Shown piece after piece: positions 1 to 7,730 of a stretch of 64,000 bases of DNA. The stretch covers positions 16,251 to 80,250 of the forward strand of contig NZ_CATNHF010000033.1 in assembly GCF_950097975.1 (NCBI RefSeq), read 5' to 3'. The DNA is from Microbacterium sp. T2.11-28. Its GTDB lineage: Bacteria; Actinomycetota; Actinomycetes; Actinomycetales; Microbacteriaceae. Made by a program: the position numbers and the translations under genes. Under the pieces are notes generated by a model, which was given only the letters and a program-made list of their open reading frames with translations, did not search any database and had not been told where the DNA came from. The first letter of the stretch is position 1. Each line of letters begins with the position of its first letter.

Positions 1-556
1 GCCGGTCGTCGGCGTGATCCCCGCACCGGACCCGCGCGTCAGCGGCACCCCCGTGGTCGGACGGATGCTGACGGCCATCCGCGGCAAGGACATCCCGGGG
101 GTCTCCTACCGCTACCAGTGGCTGGCGAACGGCACGGCGATCCGGGGAGCGACCGAGAAGTACTTCCTGACGACGCCGGCACAGGCGGGCAAGCGGATCT
201 CCGTCCGCGTGGCCTGGCAGGCGAGCGGCATGGCGACCGTGGTGAAGAAGTCGGCGACGACGACGCCGCTGCTGCGTGACCTCGTTGCCCGTGCCGTGCT
301 GATCGAGGGGAACGCCGCCGTCGGCCACCGCCTCACCCTCCGGCGCAGCAGCTGGGGCGCCGGCGTCGCGTACACCTACCGCTGGTACGCCGACGGCGCG
401 CCGATCCGTGGGGCGACAGGCACGACTTTCACTCCGACGAAGGCCCAGGTCGGCAAACGGATCACCGCGACGATGACGGGGCGCAAGCCCGGCTACACGA
501 CCAAGACCGTGACCGCGCCCGCCACGCGCCGCGTGCTCGCCCGCCTGCGCGTCTGA
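1..556 (+). CDS. C-terminal part of a secreted surface protein with Ig-like repeats (5' end outside window)
   Basis: The reading frame is open from the first bases of the window to a TGA at 554-556, so this is the 3' end of a longer gene. About 184 residues are visible. They form two copies of a roughly 85-residue module with the pattern VG..L...G...GV.Y.Y.W...G.AI.GAT..., then a Q.GK.I.V step, typical of the Ig-like repeats at the C-termini of large actinobacterial exported or wall-associated proteins. The sequence ends shortly after the second repeat with basic residues and has no sorting signal or membrane anchor. The catalytic or binding part, if any, lies upstream. The gene converges on the ABC1-kinase gene with 43 bp between stops. 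Repeat type is recognised; function is unknown. Confidence 0.8.
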   Translation, partial: PVVGVIPAPDPRVSGTPVVGRMLTAIRGKDIPGVSYRYQWLANGTAIRGATEKYFLTTPAQAGKRISVRVAWQASGMATVVKKSATTTPLLRDLVARAVLIEGNAAVGHRLTLRRSSWGAGVAYTYRWYADGAPIRGATGTTFTPTKAQVGKRITATMTGRKPGYTTKTVTAPATRRVLARLRV

Positions 557-599
557 GCCGCGCGGAAGGGCGTCGCGCGCTCGCCCGGTCCCCGCGGCG

Positions 600-2285
600 T
601 CAGCGCCTGCGGGGGCGGGATCCGATGCCCGCGAGCAGCGCGTGCAGCAGCGCAGGCACCGACAGCGCCATCACCACGGTGCCGAAGACGACGTCCTGCG
701 CGCGCAGCGCGATGCCGCCTACCAGCAGCGCCCCGAACAGCACGGCCGACACCAGACGGCGGAGCATCCGCTCCAGCCGCGCCAGACGCCGCTCCACCGA
801 GGGGCTCTGGACGGCCAGCCGCCCCTCTTCGAGCCGGGTCAGCACGTCGTCGAGCCGCCCCGGCAGCCGGACGAGACCGCCGGCGGTGGAGACCGTCCGG
901 GCGGCGATGTCCCGCACGAGACCGCGGCTCTCCTCACTCAGCAGGCGCTGGGCGTAAGGCTCGACGGCGTCCCAGATGTTGAAGGACGGATCGAGGGAGC
1001 TGCACAGGCCGGAGGTCAGCGACATCGCGCGGATGATGAGGAGGAAGTCCTCGGGGAACTGGAACGGCAGCGCGCGCACCACTTCGCCGAACTCCTGCGC
1101 GAACGCGCGGAACTCCCGCGGATCGACCTCCTGCAGCTCGGCGAAGCCCATCCCGCCGAAGCGCGCGAACAGCTGCGTGAGGGCGCGCTCCAGCTCCGCG
1201 GTGTCGGCGGTGGGCAGGAGCACGCCGATCTCCTGGATGCCGGCGACGAGGCCGTGCCCGTCGCGGGCCGCGACGGCGATGACCACCCGGCGCAGTCCGC
1301 GGCGCAGCCCCTCGGGCACCTGGCCCATCATGCCGAAGTCGATGAACGTGAACCGCCAGGTGCGACCCTCCGCATCCGCGGCGTACGGGGTGACGAAGAT
1401 GTTGCCGGGGTGCGGATCGGCGTGGAAGAAGCCGTCGCCGAACAGCTGGTCGAACATGACGGCGGCGAACTCCGCGGCGACCTCGGCCGGATCGATCCCC
1501 GCCGCGCGGAGCGCATCGGCGTCGTTGACCTTGATGGCGGTGACGTCGGCGAGGGTCAGCACCCGCCGGGTGGTCCGCTCCCACACGATCTCCGGCGCGC
1601 CCACACGGGCGCCCGACGCGATGTTGGCGGCGAACCGCTCGGCGTTGGCGGCCTCGTGGACGTAGTCGATCTCGTCGGTGCTCGTCGCGGCGAACTCCTC
1701 CACGAGAGCCGGCATGTCCACCCGGTCCGAGACGATCCGCACGCGGCTCAGCCAGTCGGCCACGCGGCGCAGGGCGGACAGGTCGATCGCCACGATCTCG
1801 TCGATGCCGGGGCGCTGCACCTTCACGACGACCTCGTCGAAGCCGGCCAGCGCGGCGTCCTCCGCCGCGAGGCGGGCGCGGTGCGCCTGACCGAGCGACG
1901 CGGCTGCCACGGGCGTCTCGTCGAACGCCGCGAACGCGCGTTCGAGCGGCACGCCCAGTTCGGCCTCGGCGAGCGCGCGGATGTCGGCGAACCCGACGGG
2001 CGGGACCTCGTCCTGCAGCTGCTCGAGCTCGCGGGTGACCTCGGGCGGGAGCACGTCGAGTCGCGACGAGAGGAACTGGCCGACCTTGATCATGAGCCCC
2101 CCGAGATCGACGGCGAGCGCGCGGAAGCGCCGCGCCGTCGCCTGCAGGCGGCGGGTGCGGGTGCGGTCGGCGATCGAGCGCAGGCCGACGCGCGGCAGGG
2201 CGAGCTCGTACCACCAGGTCTGCGCGATGGCGCGCGCGGCGAAGCGGAGGATGCGGCGGTAGCGGGCGCGCCCGCTCCCGCGCAT
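600..2285 (-). CDS. ABC1/AarF (UbiB-family) atypical protein kinase, membrane-anchored
   Basis: A 561-residue protein of the ABC1/UbiB kinase-like family. Visible marks are the N-terminal KVGQ motif, the Ala-rich loop AAASLGQ that replaces the usual P-loop, a VVKVQRPG lysine strand, HADPHPGNIF (catalytic loop) and FIDFGMMG (metal-binding DFG). The last 65 residues hold two hydrophobic segments, consistent with membrane attachment. The family is linked to isoprenoid-lipid or quinone biology; the exact role in menaquinone-only actinobacteria is unsettled. I chose ATG at 2285, which leaves 4 bp to the PadR gene; a TTG at 2303 in the same frame would overlap that gene. PadR and this kinase probably form one operon, so the regulator may control its dose. 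Confidence 0.9.
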   Translation of the reverse strand: MRGSGRARYRRILRFAARAIAQTWWYELALPRVGLRSIADRTRTRRLQATARRFRALAVDLGGLMIKVGQFLSSRLDVLPPEVTRELEQLQDEVPPVGFADIRALAEAELGVPLERAFAAFDETPVAAASLGQAHRARLAAEDAALAGFDEVVVKVQRPGIDEIVAIDLSALRRVADWLSRVRIVSDRVDMPALVEEFAATSTDEIDYVHEAANAERFAANIASGARVGAPEIVWERTTRRVLTLADVTAIKVNDADALRAAGIDPAEVAAEFAAVMFDQLFGDGFFHADPHPGNIFVTPYAADAEGRTWRFTFIDFGMMGQVPEGLRRGLRRVVIAVAARDGHGLVAGIQEIGVLLPTADTAELERALTQLFARFGGMGFAELQEVDPREFRAFAQEFGEVVRALPFQFPEDFLLIIRAMSLTSGLCSSLDPSFNIWDAVEPYAQRLLSEESRGLVRDIAARTVSTAGGLVRLPGRLDDVLTRLEEGRLAVQSPSVERRLARLERMLRRLVSAVLFGALLVGGIALRAQDVVFGTVVMALSVPALLHALLAGIGSRPRRR

Positions 2286-2289
2286 ACGC

Positions 2290-2943
2290 TCAGGCCTGGG
2301 CAAGGATCGCGTAGAGCTTGCGCCGGGCGTCGTCGATGATCTCGACGGCCTCCTGGATCTGCTCGGGCGTCCCGGTGCGTCCGACCTGCATCGCCGCCTG
2401 GGCGAGGTTCGCGCCGGCCTTGGGGAGTGCGCCGTGGCGGTGACGCCCGCTGCCGGCCTCGGCCGGGGACTCCCCCGACTCGGCGGCCGCCCACGGGCGG
2501 TCGGTGTGCTCGGACTCGGCGCGGCCCGCCTCGGTGAGCGAGTAGGTCTTGCGGCCTGCCGACTCCTCGACCTCGATCATGCCCTCGTCGGTGAGCAGCT
2601 GGAGCGTGGGGTACACCGAGCCCGGGCTCGGCTTCCACGAGCCGCCGCTGCGCTCCTCGATCTGCTGGATGATCTGGTAGCCGTGCATGGGCTGCTCGGC
2701 AAGCAGCGACAGGATCGCCGCGCGCACGTCGCCGCGGCCGACGCGCGTGCCGACCTTCTGCCCGAACGCCTGCCCGAAGCCCTGGCCGAACGTCTGCTCG
2801 AAGCCCTTCTTGAGCTCGCCGAGGGTGTCCCAGAGCTCCTGCGGCACGGCGCCGCTCAGTCCCTGGCTCCCGAATCCCTTGCTCCCGAAACCCTGGCCGC
2901 CGAAGCCCTGCGAGGGAAAGCGTCCGCCGAATGCGTCATTCAT
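2290..2943 (-). CDS. PadR-family transcriptional regulator with Gly/Phe/Gln-rich N-terminus
   Basis: A 217-residue PadR regulator. The winged helix spans about residues 70-150 (RAAILSLLAEQPMHGYQIIQ, then PSPGSVYPTLQLLTDEGMI and a wing with RKTYSLTEAGR). A C-terminal helix after about residue 180 is the expected dimerisation arm. The first 65 residues are unusual: low-complexity GFGGQGFGSKGFGSQG, then GFEQTFGQGFGQAFGQ, which looks like a disordered Gly-Phe-Gln tail. ATG 2943 is preferred because GGAGG lies just upstream and palindromes follow immediately. The open frame runs on to 3927, but that part is antisense to msrA. It leads an operon with the ABC1 kinase gene and is probably autoregulated. 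The family often responds to small phenolics or toxic compounds; the ligand here is unknown. Confidence 0.9.
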   Translation of the reverse strand: MNDAFGGRFPSQGFGGQGFGSKGFGSQGLSGAVPQELWDTLGELKKGFEQTFGQGFGQAFGQKVGTRVGRGDVRAAILSLLAEQPMHGYQIIQQIEERSGGSWKPSPGSVYPTLQLLTDEGMIEVEESAGRKTYSLTEAGRAESEHTDRPWAAAESGESPAEAGSGRHRHGALPKAGANLAQAAMQVGRTGTPEQIQEAVEIIDDARRKLYAILAQA

Positions 2944-2955
2944 GTCGTCCTCCAA

Positions 2956-2997
2956 CGATATATCGAGCGATACCCGACGATACATCGACCGATCGTC
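2956..2997 (-). promoter_or_regulatory. Clustered ATCG palindromes, probable PadR operator
   Basis: Between the PadR start and msrA lie a perfect palindrome CGATATATCG (2956-2965), an overlapping inverted repeat TATCG-AG-CGATA (2961-2972) and a near-palindrome CGATACATCG (2978-2987), with more ATCG half-sites to 2997. They are AT-rich islands in GC-rich DNA, 13-54 bp upstream of the PadR ATG. Position and symmetry fit an autoregulatory PadR operator. Assignment to this regulator is inference from adjacency. Confidence 0.6.
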
Positions 2998-3117
2998 GCG
3001 GACCAGGCCCCGGAACGCGCTCACAGCCAACCCGAAGGATCCTCGGGACCAATCCGCGTTCCCCGCGCGTTGACCCCGATGACCTGAGAAACTGAGTCGA
3101 GCAACGAAGGAGTCACC

Positions 3118-3672
3118 ATGACCGACGACGGCATCATCACCCGCACCCCCGGCACCGAGACGGCGGTCCTCGCCGGCGGCTGCTTCTGGGGCATGGAAGA
3201 CCTCATCCGCCGCCAGCCCGGCGTGCTGACCACCCGTGTCGGCTACACCGGCGGGCAGAACGACCACGCCACCTACCGGCACCACCCCGGTCACGCCGAG
3301 GCGGTCGAGATCGTCTTCGACCCGTCGAAGACGTCGTATCGCGACATCCTGGCCTTCTTCTTCCAGATCCACGACCCCTCCACGCTGAACCGTCAGGGCA
3401 ACGACATCGGCACGAGCTACCGCTCGGCCATCTTCCCGCTCTCCCCGGAGCAGGAGCACGTGGCCCGCGAGACCATCGCCGACGTCGACGCGTCGGGTCT
3501 GTGGCCGGCGCCGGCGGTCACCACGATCGAGCCCGAGGGCCCGTTCTGGGAGGCCGAGCCCGAGCACCAGGACTACCTCATCAAGCACCCGGGCGGCTAC
3601 ACCTGCCACTTCCCGCGCGCCGGGTGGGTGCTCCCCGCCCGCGACGCGGAGGCATCCGCGCCGACCGCATGA
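3118..3672 (+). CDS. msrA: Peptide-methionine (S)-S-oxide reductase MsrA
   Basis: A 184-residue cytoplasmic enzyme that reduces the S epimer of methionine sulfoxide, using thioredoxin as electron donor. The active-site motif GCFWG is at residues 21-25 with catalytic Cys22. The family blocks [20 protein letters not shown] and the [21 protein letters not shown] stretch are intact. A second Cys occurs in the tail (GGYTCHF) and may act as resolving cysteine. Start ATG 3118 is preceded by GAAGGAG. The stop overlaps the start of the next gene by 4 bp (ATGA), so the membrane protein is probably translationally coupled. Length is normal for the family. The upstream region is shared with the divergent PadR gene. 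Confidence 0.97.
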   Translation: MTDDGIITRTPGTETAVLAGGCFWGMEDLIRRQPGVLTTRVGYTGGQNDHATYRHHPGHAEAVEIVFDPSKTSYRDILAFFFQIHDPSTLNRQGNDIGTSYRSAIFPLSPEQEHVARETIADVDASGLWPAPAVTTIEPEGPFWEAEPEHQDYLIKHPGGYTCHFPRAGWVLPARDAEASAPTA

Positions 3673-4598
3673 CGGACGCATCGGGCGCCCGCCCCGCGCG
3701 CCGACTGTGGGTCTTCGCCCCCGTCGGCGCCGCGGCGGCGCTCGTCGCGCTGCTGCCGTGGCTCCTGACGGGCGGGCGGATGCCGGTGCAGAACCTGTGG
3801 TCGGAGATCCCCGCCGACGTCCCGTTCGTCCTGCTGCCCTTCCACCCGTACACCGCGATCCTCGCCGCGGCGATGCTGCTCGTGGGCGGGGCCGTCGCGG
3901 GGATCGCCGGCCGGGCGCTCGGTGCACCGCGCACCCGGTGGGCGACCCTGCTGCTCCTCGGCGGGCTCCTCCTCGTGCAGGGCGCCGCGGTCCTCCAGAG
4001 CGCGCTCACCACGCGGGCGACCCTTCCGGATCGCCGCGACGCGGACCTGTACATCACGGCGCTGACCGTCGGCACCGTGCTGGCCCTGCTCGCCGCCGCG
4101 GGCGTCCTCGTGCTCGTGGCGCGCGCGCCGCGTGCCGGCGCCGTCGTCGGGCTGTCGGTCGGCGCGGTCGCCGCCGGCACGTGGCTGGCCGCGGTGATCG
4201 TCCCCTTCGGCTCCGTGTCGCAGGAGGTGCCCGCCCTCCTGCCGCTGGTCCAGTGGGTGGCCCCCGTGCTGGCGGGTGCGGCGATCGCCTGGGCGGGCAT
4301 CCGCAGCGTCGGGCGCGTCGTCGCGGCGCTCACCGCCGTCCTCGTCGTGTGGATCGGCCCCGCCGTGCTCACGGGCGTCGGCTACGCGGTCGGCAGCCGC
4401 GTGATGTGGAACGACCCCGCGGGCATGATCGACGGCGCGATCCACGTCTTCGGCCTGGCGCTGCTCACGCCCGAGCTCGCCTGGCGTCCCCTCGCCGCGT
4501 GCGTCGTCACGGCAGCGATCGGCCTCGGCATCCGCGCCGTCGTGCACCGGCGGAGCCGACGGGGCTCATCCGGCGAAGAACTCCGACGCGACGCGTGA
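3669..4598 (+). CDS. Hypothetical polytopic membrane protein
   Basis: A 309-residue integral membrane protein that I cannot place in a named family. I count about eight hydrophobic segments, starting at about residues 13-33 ([20 protein letters not shown]), followed by an extracytoplasmic-looking stretch with [12 protein letters not shown], then segments spread to about residue 295. The tail is basic and charged. The start ATG overlaps the msrA stop (ATGA). The open frame extends upstream inside msrA, but there is no reason to start there. The 3' end overlaps the convergent aminopeptidase gene by 33 bp. Coupling to msrA hints at a membrane partner or simple co-transcription; no quinone, heme or transporter motif is visible. 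Confidence 0.75.
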   Translation: MTDASGARPARRLWVFAPVGAAAALVALLPWLLTGGRMPVQNLWSEIPADVPFVLLPFHPYTAILAAAMLLVGGAVAGIAGRALGAPRTRWATLLLLGGLLLVQGAAVLQSALTTRATLPDRRDADLYITALTVGTVLALLAAAGVLVLVARAPRAGAVVGLSVGAVAAGTWLAAVIVPFGSVSQEVPALLPLVQWVAPVLAGAAIAWAGIRSVGRVVAALTAVLVVWIGPAVLTGVGYAVGSRVMWNDPAGMIDGAIHVFGLALLTPELAWRPLAACVVTAAIGLGIRAVVHRRSRRGSSGEELRRDA

Positions 4599-5858
4599 GA
4601 GAGCGAGCAGGTCGGCGGTGCCGGCCAGCTCGCGTGCGGAGTGCATCGACAGGATCGGGATGCCGACGTCGACCGTCCGCACCCCCAGCCGCGTCGCGGT
4701 GAGCGGCCCGATCGTCGAGCCGCACGGGACCGCGTTGTTCGAGACGAACTCCTGGCTGCGCACCCCGGCCGCGGCGCACCACGCGTGCCACGCCGCTGCT
4801 CCCGCGCCGTCGGTCGCGTAGCGCTGGTTGGCGTTGATCTTGAGGATGGGGCCCGATCCGAGCACCGGCTGGACGACGGGATCGTGCTTGTCCGGATAGT
4901 TGGGGTGCACGGAGTGCCCCACGTCGCTCGACACGCACCACGACGCTGCGAGGGCGCGCAGCTGCTCCTCGCGGGTGGCGCCCAGGCCGGTGTGGACGCG
5001 CTCGAGCACGTCGGCCAGAAACGGCCCCGAAGCCCCGGAACGGGTCGCCGACCCCACCTCCTCGTGGTCGAAGACGGCGAGCACGGCGATGTGGTCGCCG
5101 TCGCCCGACGACACCTCCCCCCACCTCTCCAGGGCGACGAGGCCCGCGTGCACCGACGCCAGGTCGTCGAGGCGTCCGCTCGCGAAGAAGACGTCGTCCT
5201 TGCCGAAGACCGCCCCTCGTGCGGCGTCGGCCGTCACCACGTCGTAGCCGCGGATCCGCGCGGGATCCACGCCCGCCCCCGTCGCGAGCTCGCCCAGCAG
5301 GTCGGCTGACTCGGGTGCGCCCAGTCCCCAGACCGGCTGCGTCTGGGTCTGCTTGTGCAGAGAGAGGTGGTCGTTGGCCTCGCGGTCGAGGTGGATGGCG
5401 AGCTGCGGCAGACGCAGCAGCGGACCGGTGGCGGCCAGGACCGCCGTGCCGTCGTCGAGCACCAGGCGCCCCGCGAGACGCAGCTCGCGGTCGAGCCAGG
5501 AGTTCAGCAGCGGGCCGCCGTAGATCTCGACGCCGGCCTGCAGCCATCCTGCACGCCCAGTCGTCGGCCGCGGCTTGAGCTTGAACGCCGGGGAGTCGCT
5601 GTGCGCGCCGAAGATGCGGAAGCCGGTGTCGGCGGTCGCCGAGCCGGGGACGGCCCACGCGATCACGGCGCCGTCGCGGACGACGAGACCGCGGTCGCCG
5701 GCGCGCACCGTCCAGGACTCGAGCTCGTCCCGCGGGGCGAAGCCCGCGTCGGTCAGCCGCCGGGCCACCTCGGCGGCGGCGTGGAAGCTCGACGGCGACG
5801 CCGCGACGAAGTCGGCGAGATCGGCGGCGTGGGCGAGGGCCTCGGGGGTGGCGGGCAC
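4566..5858 (-). CDS. M18-family aminopeptidase (aspartyl aminopeptidase-like)
   Basis: A 430-residue cytosolic metallo-aminopeptidase of family M18, which removes N-terminal acidic or other residues from peptides using two zinc ions. Zinc-site motifs are visible: FGAHSDSPAFKLKP near the N-terminus, FDHEEVGS in the middle with metal-ligand and general-base acids, and the histidine-containing MHSARELAG near the end. Length is normal (about 430). I chose GTG at 5858 because AGGAG lies 7 bp upstream and VPATPEALAHAADLADF matches the usual family start; the in-frame extension to 5939 looks non-coding. It overlaps the convergent membrane-protein gene by 33 bp. Probably a monocistronic housekeeping peptidase. 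Confidence 0.93.
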   Translation of the reverse strand: MPATPEALAHAADLADFVAASPSSFHAAAEVARRLTDAGFAPRDELESWTVRAGDRGLVVRDGAVIAWAVPGSATADTGFRIFGAHSDSPAFKLKPRPTTGRAGWLQAGVEIYGGPLLNSWLDRELRLAGRLVLDDGTAVLAATGPLLRLPQLAIHLDREANDHLSLHKQTQTQPVWGLGAPESADLLGELATGAGVDPARIRGYDVVTADAARGAVFGKDDVFFASGRLDDLASVHAGLVALERWGEVSSGDGDHIAVLAVFDHEEVGSATRSGASGPFLADVLERVHTGLGATREEQLRALAASWCVSSDVGHSVHPNYPDKHDPVVQPVLGSGPILKINANQRYATDGAGAAAWHAWCAAAGVRSQEFVSNNAVPCGSTIGPLTATRLGVRTVDVGIPILSMHSARELAGTADLLALSRVASEFFAG

Positions 5859-6001
5859 GGTTCTCCTCGGTGATCGGGGGCGCCTCCCAGCGTAGTCAGC
5901 CCCGCGCGCCGGATCGCCTGTCAACCCCCTCGCCCGCACCGCCCGCCGCGCGCATCCTCGGGAGTCCGCCGACGCCCGTCGGCAGTCAGAGGAGGAGCAT
6001 C

Positions 6002-6154
6002 ATGGTCACCCTGCCCAGCATGCCCGGCGAGACGCCGCCCCCGGCCCCCGGCGAGCCGTCGCCGCCGAACCCCGCCGAGCCCCTCGCGCCCCACCCGGAG
6101 GAGCCGTTCGCCCCGTCGCCGCCGGAGCCGTCGCCGATGCCCAGCGACCGCTGA
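6002..6154 (+). CDS. Small proline/glutamate-rich protein of 50 residues
   Basis: A short frame starting ATG 6002 behind a near-consensus AGGAGGAG, the strongest ribosome site in this part of the window. The product is about one third proline and is built from a degenerate repeat of the type P.P.EP..P with regularly spaced Glu (for example GETPPPAPGEPSPPNPAEPL). There is no signal peptide, membrane segment or cysteine, so it is expected to be an extended soluble peptide. It is divergent from the aminopeptidase gene and 113 bp upstream of the XRE-cupin gene. Function unknown. Proline-rich frames arise easily in GC-rich DNA, so the case for coding rests mainly on the ribosome site. Confidence 0.5.
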   Translation: MVTLPSMPGETPPPAPGEPSPPNPAEPLAPHPEEPFAPSPPEPSPMPSDR

Positions 6155-6234
6155 GCCCAGCGGCGCAGCCATCGTCCCCGCCGCCGCCCGCGCCACCACC
6201 CACGTCGTCGCCCAGGTCGACACCCGCGTCGTCG

Positions 6235-6255
6235 CCCACGTACCGGCGGCGTGGG
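6235..6255 (+). promoter_or_regulatory. Inverted repeat CCCACG-N9-CGTGGG before the XRE-cupin gene
   Basis: Six-base perfect arms separated by 9 bp end 12 bp before the start codon of the XRE-cupin regulator. The distance between arm centres (about 15 bp) is somewhat larger than one helical turn. Its position over the translation or transcription start fits an autoregulatory operator. In GC-rich DNA such arms can occur by chance. Confidence 0.35.
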
Positions 6256-6267
6256 TAGGGTTGCGGC

Positions 6268-6861
6268 ATGGCCCGCCACACCGACCCCGACGAAGCGCGC
6301 GCCGTCGAGACGCTCGGCGCCGCGGTGCGCGAGGCGCGGCGGCGCCTGGGGCTGAGCGTCCAGGCGCTGTCCGACAAGGCCGGGGTGAGCTTCGGTCTCG
6401 TGAGCCAGCTCGAGCGCGGCATGGGCAACCCGTCGCTGCAGTCGATCCATCGCCTTGCCGGCGCCCTGGGCGTCCCCGCCGGCCAGCTGCTCGACGAACC
6501 GGTCGGCGAGCTGGCCGTCGTCTCTGCCTCCCAGCGCCATGTGATGCCGCCCGCCGCCGACGTCCCCCTCTCCGCACAGGCCACGCGCGAGCTCCTGACC
6601 CCCCGGGGCGAGTCGATGCTCCAGCTCATCCGCTCGACCCTCCCGCCCGGGTTCAGCAACGAGCCGCATCCGTTCCGGCACATCGGCACCGAGACGGTGA
6701 CCGTGGAACGGGGCGTGCTCATCGTCGCGCAGGGCGAGCGCCGGGTCGAGCTGCACGCCGGCGACACCGTGACCTACGGCTGCTCGGAGGCCCACTGGTG
6801 GGCGAACGGCCACGACGACGTGACCGTCGTCCTGGGCGCCGTCACTCCGTTCGAGCGCTGA
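6268..6861 (+). CDS. XRE-family regulator with C-terminal cupin domain
   Basis: A 197-residue protein. The N-terminal helix-turn-helix (about residues 15-70, with LSVQALSDKAGVSFGLVSQLERG) is of the XRE/HTH_3 type. The C-terminal part (about 110-190, with GTETVTVERGVLIVAQGERRVELHAGDTVTYG) is a cupin barrel expected to bind a small effector. Such regulators commonly control amino-acid, peptide or polyamine genes. The next genes are a DUF1028 protein and, beyond it, a dipeptide-type ABC importer, which makes peptide or amino-acid control a reasonable inference. The 3' end overlaps the convergent DUF1028 gene by 20 bp. Start ATG 6268 has only a weak upstream GGG-rich site. Confidence 0.9.
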   Translation: MARHTDPDEARAVETLGAAVREARRRLGLSVQALSDKAGVSFGLVSQLERGMGNPSLQSIHRLAGALGVPAGQLLDEPVGELAVVSASQRHVMPPAADVPLSAQATRELLTPRGESMLQLIRSTLPPGFSNEPHPFRHIGTETVTVERGVLIVAQGERRVELHAGDTVTYGCSEAHWWANGHDDVTVVLGAVTPFER

Positions 6862-7555
6862 CCCGCTCGGCCAGATCGCGGCCGCGCAGCGCCACCAGGC
6901 GCGACAGCTCGGCCAGCGGGTCCCCGTGGTCGTCGACGCGCAGGTCGACGCTGCGGTGGCGGAGGGGATCGTCCGCACGACCCGCGCTCGGCTCGCCGCG
7001 ACGCTCCGGGCGCGCCGCCGCGGCCACGAGCACCGCTGCGCTCTGCCGCCCTCGGGCGTCTCCCCCGGCGCGCTCACCGGCGAAGAGGGCCGACACGAGG
7101 ACCTGCGCGAACAGCGCCGCGCTCGCGGGGTCGGCCGGGTCGATCTCCGGCATCCCGGCGAGCTCCTCGACCATCGCGGAGAGCACCTCCGGGCCGGTCA
7201 GGAAGTTCCCGGCCACCACCGCATCCGCGGCGACGATGTGGCCCGCCCAGTCCGTGATGTCCCGGCCGGAGCGGGCCGCTCCCGGTCCCGCCACGGACAG
7301 GGCGGCCACCTGGCGCAGCTCGGCCCGGTCGTCCCACGCGGGAACGGCGTCGACCGCCTCGGCCGCGCTCGCCCCGGCCGCGAGTTCGCCCAGCAGCAGG
7401 CCGCGGAGGGAGCGGTTGGTCCACGCCTGGCTGGCGACCACGCCCACGCCGGGGCGGATCGCGAGCACGGCGTTCCCGGCGGCGAGCGACCTGCTGGCGG
7501 TGGCCGCGCCGACGAGTCCGGAACGGGCGTCACGGGCCAGGACGGTGTACGTCAT
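6842..7555 (-). CDS. DUF1028-domain (Ntn-hydrolase-like) protein
   Basis: A 237-residue protein of the DUF1028 family, recognised from the N-terminal TYTVLARDARSGLVGAATASRSLAAGN, then GVGVVASQAWTN and the SVAGPGAARSG...GHIVAADAVVAGNFLTG stretch. The family has an N-terminal-nucleophile-hydrolase-like fold and is often encoded next to peptide or amino-acid uptake genes; a catalysed reaction is not established. ATG 7555 has GAGGAG upstream. It is transcribed divergently from the oligopeptide importer across a 175-bp region that holds a palindrome, so co-regulation is likely. The C-terminal 40 residues are variable and Arg/Asp-rich. The gene overlaps the convergent XRE-cupin gene by 20 bp. Confidence 0.85.
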   Translation of the reverse strand: MTYTVLARDARSGLVGAATASRSLAAGNAVLAIRPGVGVVASQAWTNRSLRGLLLGELAAGASAAEAVDAVPAWDDRAELRQVAALSVAGPGAARSGRDITDWAGHIVAADAVVAGNFLTGPEVLSAMVEELAGMPEIDPADPASAALFAQVLVSALFAGERAGGDARGRQSAAVLVAAAARPERRGEPSAGRADDPLRHRSVDLRVDDHGDPLAELSRLVALRGRDLAERVSARTE

Positions 7556-7650
7556 GCGTCTCCTCTTCGGCGGGTCCGGCTGCGCGCCTCACGTGCATGG
7601 CATCGGGACGCGGACGATTGTGAAGATTCTGTTTCGAGATGACCCTGGGC

Positions 7651-7704
7651 TTGTCTCGCCTCTCATGGTCGCACATACTGATCGAATCATCATCTAAATG
7701 ATGA
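7651..7704 (+). promoter_or_regulatory. Promoter and palindromic operator of the oligopeptide importer
   Basis: A sigma-70-like promoter TTGTCT (7651-7656), 17-bp spacer, CATACT (7674-7679) is followed at the expected start point by a perfect inverted repeat TCATCAT-CTAA-ATGATGA (7687-7704). The palindrome ends 26 bp before the binding-protein start codon, so a bound protein would block initiation or early elongation. Candidate binders are the neighbouring XRE-cupin protein or an unlinked GntR/MarR-type factor. Confidence 0.6.
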
Positions 7705-7730
7705 CCCGAATCCAGCACGAGAGGCATCTC

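Noticed and set aside
556..600. Terminator GGGCG...CGCCC between the first two convergent genes
   Set aside because: Only 5-bp arms with a 9-nt loop and no T tract; not distinguishable from chance in GC-rich DNA.
642..2339. 565-residue plus-strand frame opposite the ABC1 kinase gene
   Set aside because: Arg/Gly/His-rich shadow frame typical of GC-rich DNA; the opposite strand encodes a full, motif-complete kinase-like protein.
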